From the NCBI GenBank assembly GCA_024279745.1, contig JAJRRE010000416.1, positions 1 through 11,065 on the forward strand: DNA of 11,065 nt, given 5' to 3'. Position 1 is the stretch's first letter. Every line of letters starts with the position of its first letter. Source of the stretch: Alphaproteobacteria bacterium. Lineage in GTDB: Bacteria; Pseudomonadota; Alphaproteobacteria; Rhizobiales; Hyphomicrobiaceae. Made by a program: the position numbers and the translations under genes. Under the pieces are notes generated by a model. The model saw only the letters and a program-made list of their open reading frames with translations. It had not been told where the DNA came from and did not search any database. This document shows, in pieces, positions 6,377-11,065 of the stretch.

Positions 6377-7270
6377 TTACGAGCCCCAGACATAGACAGC
6401 AGCAAACAAGAACAACCAAACCACGTCAACAAAGTGCCAGTACCAAGCGGCGGCTTCAAATCCAAAATGCCGTTCTGGTGTGAAATGTCCCTTCATCGCC
6501 CGGAACATGCAAACGGCCAGGAAGATCGTGCCGATAATCACATGGGCACCATGGAAGCCGGTCGCCATGAAGAAGGTGGCGCCATAGATATGACCGGAAT
6601 AGTTAAAGGCCGCGTGACCATATTCATAGGCCTGCAGGGCCGTAAACAAAATACCGAGGGCAACGGTCAGAGCCAGGCCAATGATCAGGCTTTTGCGATT
6701 ATTGTTCAGCAAAGCATGGTGAGCCCAAGTCACTGTGGTGCCCGAAGTCAGCAGGATCAGCGTGTTGACCAGCGGTAGTCCCCAAGGATCAAATACCTTT
6801 TGGAAATTTTCCGACGCTTTAGGCGGCCAGGTACCGCCGGTCAGCGCATCGCGCGCCACCATACCGACAGTTTCCTTGCTGTTGATCAGCGTCTCAACAT
6901 CTCCCGGATAGAGCGATGCGTCGAAGTAGGCCCAGAACCAGGCCACAAAAAACATCACTTCAGAAGCAATGAACAGCAACATGCCGTAGCGCAAATGCAG
7001 CTGCACCACCGGCGTATGATCGCCCTTATGGGCTTCGGTAATCATATCGCGCCACCACATGAACATGGTGAACAAAATGCCCATAAAGCCTAGAACAAAG
7101 ATAAAAGGGCCTTGCAGGTTAAGTGCGCCGATGGTCAGGCCGCCATCTTCAGTGCGCATCCAGGCAATAGCGCCAATAGCAGTCGCGAAGGCTGCAATGC
7201 CCCCAACCAGCGGCCATGGGCTTGGATCAACCAGATGATAATCGTGATGTTTCACATGTGCGTCTGACAT
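6377..7270 (-). CDS. ctaE: cytochrome c oxidase subunit III
   Basis: This 297-residue, seven-helix protein is subunit III of the aa3 oxidase; it stabilises subunit I and supports proton uptake. Family marks include PWPLVGGIAAF (18-28), RYGMLLFIASEVMFFVAWFW (94-113) with E104 matching the conserved membrane glutamate (E90 in bovine), TWAHHALLNNNR (181-192), TGFHGAHVIIGTIFL (237-251) and the C-terminal FEAAAWYWHFVDVVWLFLF (271-289). It is complete and not fused to subunit I. The ATG follows a strong GGGGAGAGG ribosome binding site 10 nt upstream. It is 110 bp downstream of ctaG and is the last gene before the terminator at 6244-6270. Its Shine-Dalgarno region is complementary to a loop of the neighbouring candidate sRNA. 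Confidence 0.98.
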   Translation of the reverse strand: MSDAHVKHHDYHLVDPSPWPLVGGIAAFATAIGAIAWMRTEDGGLTIGALNLQGPFIFVLGFMGILFTMFMWWRDMITEAHKGDHTPVVQLHLRYGMLLFIASEVMFFVAWFWAYFDASLYPGDVETLINSKETVGMVARDALTGGTWPPKASENFQKVFDPWGLPLVNTLILLTSGTTVTWAHHALLNNNRKSLIIGLALTVALGILFTALQAYEYGHAAFNYSGHIYGATFFMATGFHGAHVIIGTIFLAVCMFRAMKGHFTPERHFGFEAAAWYWHFVDVVWLFLFAAVYVWGS

Positions 7271-7281
7271 GAGTTTTCTAC

Positions 7282-7291
7282 CTCTCCCCGT
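7282..7291 (-). promoter_or_regulatory. ctaE ribosome binding site, possible sRNA target
   Basis: On the minus strand the sequence ACGGGGAGAGG ends 10 nt before the ctaE ATG. The eight bases ACGGGGAG (7291-7284) are the exact complement of CTCCCCGT in the first C-rich hairpin of the candidate sRNA (plus-strand 5987-5994). Complementarity to purine-rich sites is partly generic, so regulation is only a hypothesis. Confidence 0.6.
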
Positions 7292-7380
7292 AGTTCAAAT
7301 CTTAATTCTTCGGTACGCTTCAAGCCGTAACTCAAAGCAAATTTTGTGTCGTTCTTGGTATCGTTACGCTACTCGATTGG

Positions 7381-7989
7381 TTATTCTATTTGGCTTGCCG
7401 GCTGGTTCGGTGTTTTAACAGCCGCTGCCTTTTTGTCTTCTTTGTCCTTGAGATAAAACGTATAGGACAGTGTGATTTCACTTAGGACCTTGGCATCAGG
7501 ATCGTTGACGATATCAGGGTCAACAAAAAAACTGACCGGCATATCGACGATTTGCCCTGGCTGCAAGGTCTGTTCGGTAAAGCAGAAACATTCGATCTTC
7601 GAGAAATACGATCCGGCAATTTCCGGCGTCACGTTGAAGGACGCCATTCCGGTAACCACCTTGTCTGAAAGATTAGTTGCCCGGTAAAAGGCCAATGTAT
7701 TTTCGCCAATACGAACCGTTTTGGTACGCTCGACCGGTTCGAACTTCCAATGCAATTCCCGGCGCGTGTTGGCATCGAAACGCACGATGATTGTGCGGTT
7801 CAGCGCCTTCTCCGGAGCCGCGGCAGCGCGCTTGGTGGTGCCGCCATAACCGGTGACCTGGCAGAATATCTTATACAGCGGCACAGCGGCATAGGCCGCG
7901 CCGAGCATCGAAACAGCAAGACCGCCGAGGATCACCGCAACCTTGTTGTGGGATTGTCTCAGCTGGTTATGTTTTACTGTGTCGCTCAT
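7381..7989 (-). CDS. ctaG: CtaG/Cox11 family copper chaperone for cytochrome c oxidase
   Basis: The 202-residue protein delivers copper to the CuB site of subunit I. One membrane helix (about 15-37) is followed by the conserved VPLYKIFCQVTGYGGTT (36-52) with C43. The periplasmic immunoglobulin-like domain has FNVTPEIAGSYFSKIECFCF (118-137), whose C134-x-C136 pair is the copper site, then EQTLQPGQIVDMPVSFFVDP (139-158). The tail is Lys/Ala-rich. Length is normal. The ATG at 7989 has a GAGGT Shine-Dalgarno sequence 5 nt upstream. It lies between the small CoxF-like gene (91-bp gap) and ctaE (110-bp gap), the usual alphaproteobacterial place. Confidence 0.97.
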   Translation of the reverse strand: MSDTVKHNQLRQSHNKVAVILGGLAVSMLGAAYAAVPLYKIFCQVTGYGGTTKRAAAAPEKALNRTIIVRFDANTRRELHWKFEPVERTKTVRIGENTLAFYRATNLSDKVVTGMASFNVTPEIAGSYFSKIECFCFTEQTLQPGQIVDMPVSFFVDPDIVNDPDAKVLSEITLSYTFYLKDKEDKKAAAVKTPNQPASQIE

Positions 7990-8080
7990 CTTACCTCGAT
8001 CAAATCCTTCGCCGGAGCGTTGTAACTTCTGCGTTCAGAATTTCCCCGGCGGCCTACCGCACGGTCATTCTGCACTCAGA

Positions 8081-8257
8081 TCAATTGCCGCTGACCATTC
8101 CGCCAAAGCGCAGCCAGGCCGTGACGTAGAACATAACCATCAACGCAGCCAATGTCAGCGCAATCGCAATCGAGCGCTTGCGTTGTTTCGCCAGCCGTTG
8201 TTCTTCTTTTGCATCATCATCTGTCAAAACATTCATCTCACTTTGCAGCGCCGTCAT
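8081..8257 (-). CDS. small single-span membrane protein of the cox cluster (CoxF-like)
   Basis: A 58-residue protein with a charged cytoplasmic-type N-terminus (DDDAKEEQRLAKQRKRS) followed by one hydrophobic helix (about residues 29-47, IAIALTLAALMVMFYVTAW) and a short GN-ended tail. Small proteins of this layout are regularly encoded between ctaB and ctaG in alphaproteobacteria and are often named CoxF; their function is not established, though an assembly role with CtaG is likely from context. I chose the ATG at 8257, which has AGGA 9 nt upstream. A GTG at 8263 would add two residues but sits only 3 nt from the AGGA. The gene is 51 bp from ctaB and 91 bp from ctaG. Basic residues before the helix suggest N-in topology. 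Confidence 0.82.
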   Translation of the reverse strand: MTALQSEMNVLTDDDAKEEQRLAKQRKRSIAIALTLAALMVMFYVTAWLRFGGMVSGN

Positions 8258-8308
8258 TGTCACAATTCCTGTTTACGCAGTGGGCCATCAGGTTAACCAG
8301 CAAGCCAT

Positions 8309-9244
8309 CTAGCCGATCAACTTTTGCCAGCTATGCTCACCGAGCAAGACGGCAAACAAGGCAAATAGGTAGAAAATCGAAAACAGGAATAGTTTCTTTG
8401 CCTGTGCATCGGCAGCGCGCCCCTCACGGACCCGCCAAACCTTAAACACGAGCCAGCCGAATACGCCGCTCAGTATGATCGAGGTGATGCCATAAGCCAG
8501 CCCGCCCAGCCCGATCAAGACCGGCGAAACTGCAACCGGCAACAATATCATTGTATAAAGAACGATCTGCCGGCGGGTCTCATCCAGCCCGGCAACGACT
8601 GGCAGCATTGGTACGCCAACGCGCTCATAGTCGCGGCAGCGATAAAGTGCCAGCGCCCAAAAATGCGGCGGGGTCCAGATAAAGATAATCGCGAACAGCA
8701 CAACGCTTTCCAGACTAACGCTGCCAGTTGCCGCCGCCCAGCCAACCATCGGGGGGAACGCACCGGCAGCACCACCAATGACAATATTTTGCGGTGTTCG
8801 GCGCTTCAGCCACATGGTGTAGATCACCATGTAGAAGGCAATTGTCAGCGCCAACAGCGCTCCAGCCATGACATTGATCAGCAGACCCAAAGTGACGACG
8901 GACCCGATTGCCAAGATCATGCCGAAGGTCAGCGCTTCATCGGGTGTGATTTTGCCGCGCGGAATAGGCCGCGATGCCGTGCGCTGCATATGCGCGTCGA
9001 TATCGGCATCATACCACATATTCAAAGCGCCCGAGGCACCGGCACCAACGGCAATGCAGATCAACGCGATGATCATCAATGCGGGATGCATTGCGACGGG
9101 CGCCGCGACCATGCCGACCAGCGCCGTAAACACAACAAGTGACATAACGCGCGGTTTCAGCAACGCAATGTAATCGCTGACACTACCGCCTTCGGAAACC
9201 GCATTATCCAGCCCCTGATCCAGGGGAAAGCTTGTATCGGTCAT
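8309..9244 (-). CDS. ctaB: protoheme IX farnesyltransferase (heme O synthase)
   Basis: This UbiA-family polytopic membrane enzyme adds a farnesyl group to heme b to make heme O, the precursor of heme a. In the 311-residue protein, LLKPRVMSLVVFTALVGM opens the first helix. The first Asp-rich motif NMWYDADID (75-83) matches N-x-x-x-D-x-x-x-D and is followed by RTASRPIPRGKI. The second region, YRCRDYERVGVPMLPV (201-216), carries the family D-Y-x-x-x-G-V-P-M-L-P. About eight or nine hydrophobic helices are visible. The frame is open to a TTG at 9280, but the ATG at 9244 has AGGTGAG immediately upstream and gives a usual N-terminus. It follows ctaD by 140 bp with a GC-rich hairpin in between. No ctaA (heme A synthase) is present in the window. 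Confidence 0.97.
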   Translation of the reverse strand: MTDTSFPLDQGLDNAVSEGGSVSDYIALLKPRVMSLVVFTALVGMVAAPVAMHPALMIIALICIAVGAGASGALNMWYDADIDAHMQRTASRPIPRGKITPDEALTFGMILAIGSVVTLGLLINVMAGALLALTIAFYMVIYTMWLKRRTPQNIVIGGAAGAFPPMVGWAAATGSVSLESVVLFAIIFIWTPPHFWALALYRCRDYERVGVPMLPVVAGLDETRRQIVLYTMILLPVAVSPVLIGLGGLAYGITSIILSGVFGWLVFKVWRVREGRAADAQAKKLFLFSIFYLFALFAVLLGEHSWQKLIG

Positions 9245-9344
9245 CTCACCTGTTCCATCCCTCATGCATGAAAACGCCAAGCGCCATGCCTACTTAACAA
9301 AGTTACAAAGTCAGAAATTCAAAAATTGCTAAATAATGTTGATC

Positions 9345-9371
9345 CGGGGCGGCAGGTTAAGTGCCGCCCCG
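9345..9371 (-). other. intercistronic GC-rich hairpin between ctaD and ctaB
   Basis: A perfect 9-bp stem (CGGGGCGGC at 9345-9353, GCCGCCCCG at 9363-9371) with a 9-nt loop begins 13 nt past the ctaD stop. On the minus strand it is followed by GGATCAACATTATTT; the first T run (TTTTT) is about 20 nt away, so it is not a canonical terminator. It may slow transcription or protect the 3' end of the ctaD message, giving more ctaD than ctaB. Confidence 0.7.
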
Positions 9372-9384
9372 CAATGTCACCAAA

Positions 9385-11001
9385 TTAGTGATAGTCGGTT
9401 GCCTTGATCTTCGGCAGCTTTTCAAAAGAGTGGAAGGCTGGCGGAGACGTCAACGTCCATTCCAGAGTATCCGCATATTGGCCCCAAGGATTATCGCCGG
9501 CAGCTTGCTTACGAATGAAGGCATGAGCCACACCAACGAAGAAGATCACTGTGCCCACGGCCGTAATGTAAGAGCCGATCGACGAGACATAGTTCCAGCC
9601 GGCAAAGGCTTCAGGGTAATCCGCGTAACGGCGCGGCATACCGGCAAGACCCAGGAAATGCTGCGGGAAGAACAAAATGTTCGCGCCGATGAAGGTGACC
9701 CAGAAATGCAGCTTGGCGATGAATTCGGAATACATATAGCCGGACATTTTCGGGAACCAGTAATACCAACCGGCAAAGATCGAGAACACAGCGCCCAGCG
9801 ACAGCACATAATGGAAATGCGCCACCACATAATAGGTATCGTGCAGTGCCCGGTCGACGCCCGCATTGGCCAACATCACGCCGGTCACACCGCCAACGGT
9901 GAACAAGAAGATGAAGCCCAGCGCCCAAACCATGGGTGCACGAAACTGGATCGAGCCGCCCCACATGGTGGCGATCCAGGAGAAGATTTTAACCCCGGTC
10001 GGCACCGCAATCACCATAGTAGCGAAGATGAAGTAAGCCTGCGTATCGACACTGATGCCGGACGTATACATATGATGCGCCCACACGATAAAGCCAACAC
10101 CGCCAATGGCAACCATCGCATAAGCCATGCCTTGATAACCAAAGACCGGCTTTTTGGAAAAAGTCGCGATGATGTGCGAGATCATGCCGAAACCTGGCAG
10201 GATCAGGATGTAAACTTCAGGATGACCGAAGAACCAGAACAGATGCTGATAGAGAACCGGATCGCCGCCATTGGCTGCATCAAAGAAAGCCGTACCGAAA
10301 TTACGGTCAGTCAGCAGCATGGTGATGCCGCCGGCCAGAACTGGCAATGACAGCAGCAGCAGGAAGGCGGTTACCAGCACGGACCACACAAACAGCGGCA
10401 TCTTATGCATGGTCATGCCCGGCGCGCGCATATTAAAGATGGTGGTGATAAAGTTGATCGCCCCCAGGATCGATGACGCACCCGCCAGATGCAGCGACAG
10501 AATTGCGAAATCCATCGCCGGCCCCGGTTGCCCACTGGTCGAGAGCGGCGCATAAATGGTCCAGCCACCGCCGACTCCGTTAGCGCCAGGAGGGCCTTCG
10601 ACAAACATCGACAAAAGCAACATGATCAACGACGCTGGCAAAAGCCAGAACGAGATATTGTTCATACGCGGGAAGGCCATGTCCGGCGCCCCGATATGCA
10701 GCGGCACAAACCAGTTACCAAAACCGCCGATCATGGCCGGCATGACCATGAAGAAGATCATAAGCAGGCCGTGGCCTGTTACGAATACGTTATAGGTATG
10801 GGGATTGGAGAAGATCTGCATCCCCGGCTCTTGCAATTCCATCCGCATCATGACGGAAAGAAAACCGCCGATAACGCCGGAAATCATTGCGAAGATCAAA
10901 TAAAGTGTGCCGATGTCTTTATGATTGGTTGAAAACAGCCAGCGCCGGACAAAGCCCGGTGTGCCGTGATCATCATATGCTGCGTGAGCTGTGCTACCCA
11001 T
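9385..11001 (-). CDS. ctaD: cytochrome c oxidase subunit I (aa3 type)
   Basis: The 538-residue protein is the catalytic subunit of a heme-copper oxidase and reduces O2 to water while pumping protons. Ligands are all present: H77 and H397 for heme a, H395 for heme a3, and H260, H309 and H310 for CuB. Y264 in GHPEVY (259-264) is the cross-linked tyrosine. E262 in the same motif and K338 in VPTGVKIFSW mark the D and K proton channels of A1-type oxidases; D107 in GAPDMAFPRMNN is also conserved. Twelve helices are expected and there is no subunit III fusion. The frame is open to a TTG at 11022, but the ATG at 11001 has AGGAAGG 9 nt upstream and fits the family N-terminus. It should be preceded by ctaC just outside the window. 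Confidence 0.99.
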   Translation of the reverse strand: MGSTAHAAYDDHGTPGFVRRWLFSTNHKDIGTLYLIFAMISGVIGGFLSVMMRMELQEPGMQIFSNPHTYNVFVTGHGLLMIFFMVMPAMIGGFGNWFVPLHIGAPDMAFPRMNNISFWLLPASLIMLLLSMFVEGPPGANGVGGGWTIYAPLSTSGQPGPAMDFAILSLHLAGASSILGAINFITTIFNMRAPGMTMHKMPLFVWSVLVTAFLLLLSLPVLAGGITMLLTDRNFGTAFFDAANGGDPVLYQHLFWFFGHPEVYILILPGFGMISHIIATFSKKPVFGYQGMAYAMVAIGGVGFIVWAHHMYTSGISVDTQAYFIFATMVIAVPTGVKIFSWIATMWGGSIQFRAPMVWALGFIFLFTVGGVTGVMLANAGVDRALHDTYYVVAHFHYVLSLGAVFSIFAGWYYWFPKMSGYMYSEFIAKLHFWVTFIGANILFFPQHFLGLAGMPRRYADYPEAFAGWNYVSSIGSYITAVGTVIFFVGVAHAFIRKQAAGDNPWGQYADTLEWTLTSPPAFHSFEKLPKIKATDYH

Positions 11002-11042
11002 GTCTGGTAACCTTCCTCTCAAATTCTAGTTCAAATTGACCC

Positions 11043-11059
11043 GCCGGCTTCGGCCCGGC
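11043..11059 (-). other. short GC hairpin upstream of ctaD
   Basis: GCCGG (11043-11047) and CCGGC (11055-11059) form a 5-bp stem; an alternative register pairs GCCG with CGGC. It is 42 bp upstream of the ctaD start, where a ctaC-ctaD spacer is expected. No T run follows on the minus strand, so it is not a terminator. Its role is unknown. Confidence 0.4.
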
Positions 11060-11065
11060 TCACCC

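Noticed and set aside
9361..10350. Long plus-strand open frame (329 codons) opposite ctaD
   Set aside because: It is antisense to the highly conserved ctaD. Its His/Asp/Arg/Gln-rich composition with no hydrophobic core is what the reverse strand of a membrane protein gene gives, and it has no family resemblance.

Overview
The window looks like an alphaproteobacterial chromosome, most likely Rhizobiales/Hyphomicrobiales or a near relative, with moderate GC. The basis is an aa3-type cytochrome c oxidase cluster in the alphaproteobacterial order ctaD-ctaB-small CoxF-like gene-ctaG-ctaE-DUF983-SURF1, followed by thrC, an M16 processing-type peptidase, a RimJ-like acetyltransferase and a membrane sensor. 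The assignment rests on recognised protein motifs and gene order, not on a database search. Every gene I accept is on the minus strand, so the window reads from right to left. Nothing suggests mobile elements, phage, CRISPR, tRNA or rRNA.

Right part (about 11065 to 6377): ctaD encodes oxidase subunit I with all heme and copper ligands. It is followed by ctaB (heme O synthase), a 58-residue single-span protein, ctaG (copper delivery to CuB) and ctaE (subunit III). ctaC is probably just beyond the right edge. An 9-bp GC-rich hairpin lies between ctaD and ctaB, and a strong bidirectional intrinsic terminator follows ctaE.

Middle (6376 to 5646): about 730 bases hold no convincing protein gene and split the cox cluster. 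On the minus strand I see a sigma70-like promoter (6091-6064), a C-rich structured segment, and a textbook intrinsic terminator (8-bp all-GC stem plus eight U). Together they outline an undescribed small RNA of about 155 nt. It carries three UCCCC-type motifs, two of them in hairpin loops. One loop segment is perfectly complementary over 8 nt to the Shine-Dalgarno region of ctaE next door. This is the most interesting item here.

Left part (5645 to 1): a zinc-ribbon DUF983 membrane protein overlaps SURF1 by 4 bp, which suggests coupled translation. A 303-base gap with a candidate promoter leads to a tight run of thrC, M16 peptidase (4-bp overlap), GNAT acetyltransferase (24-bp gap) and a sensor-like membrane protein (23-bp gap) that is cut by the window edge. 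The right and middle genes build and assemble the respiratory oxidase: heme O synthesis, Cu insertion, SURF1-assisted heme a insertion. The left operon combines threonine synthesis with protease, acetyltransferase and signalling genes whose link to respiration is unknown.
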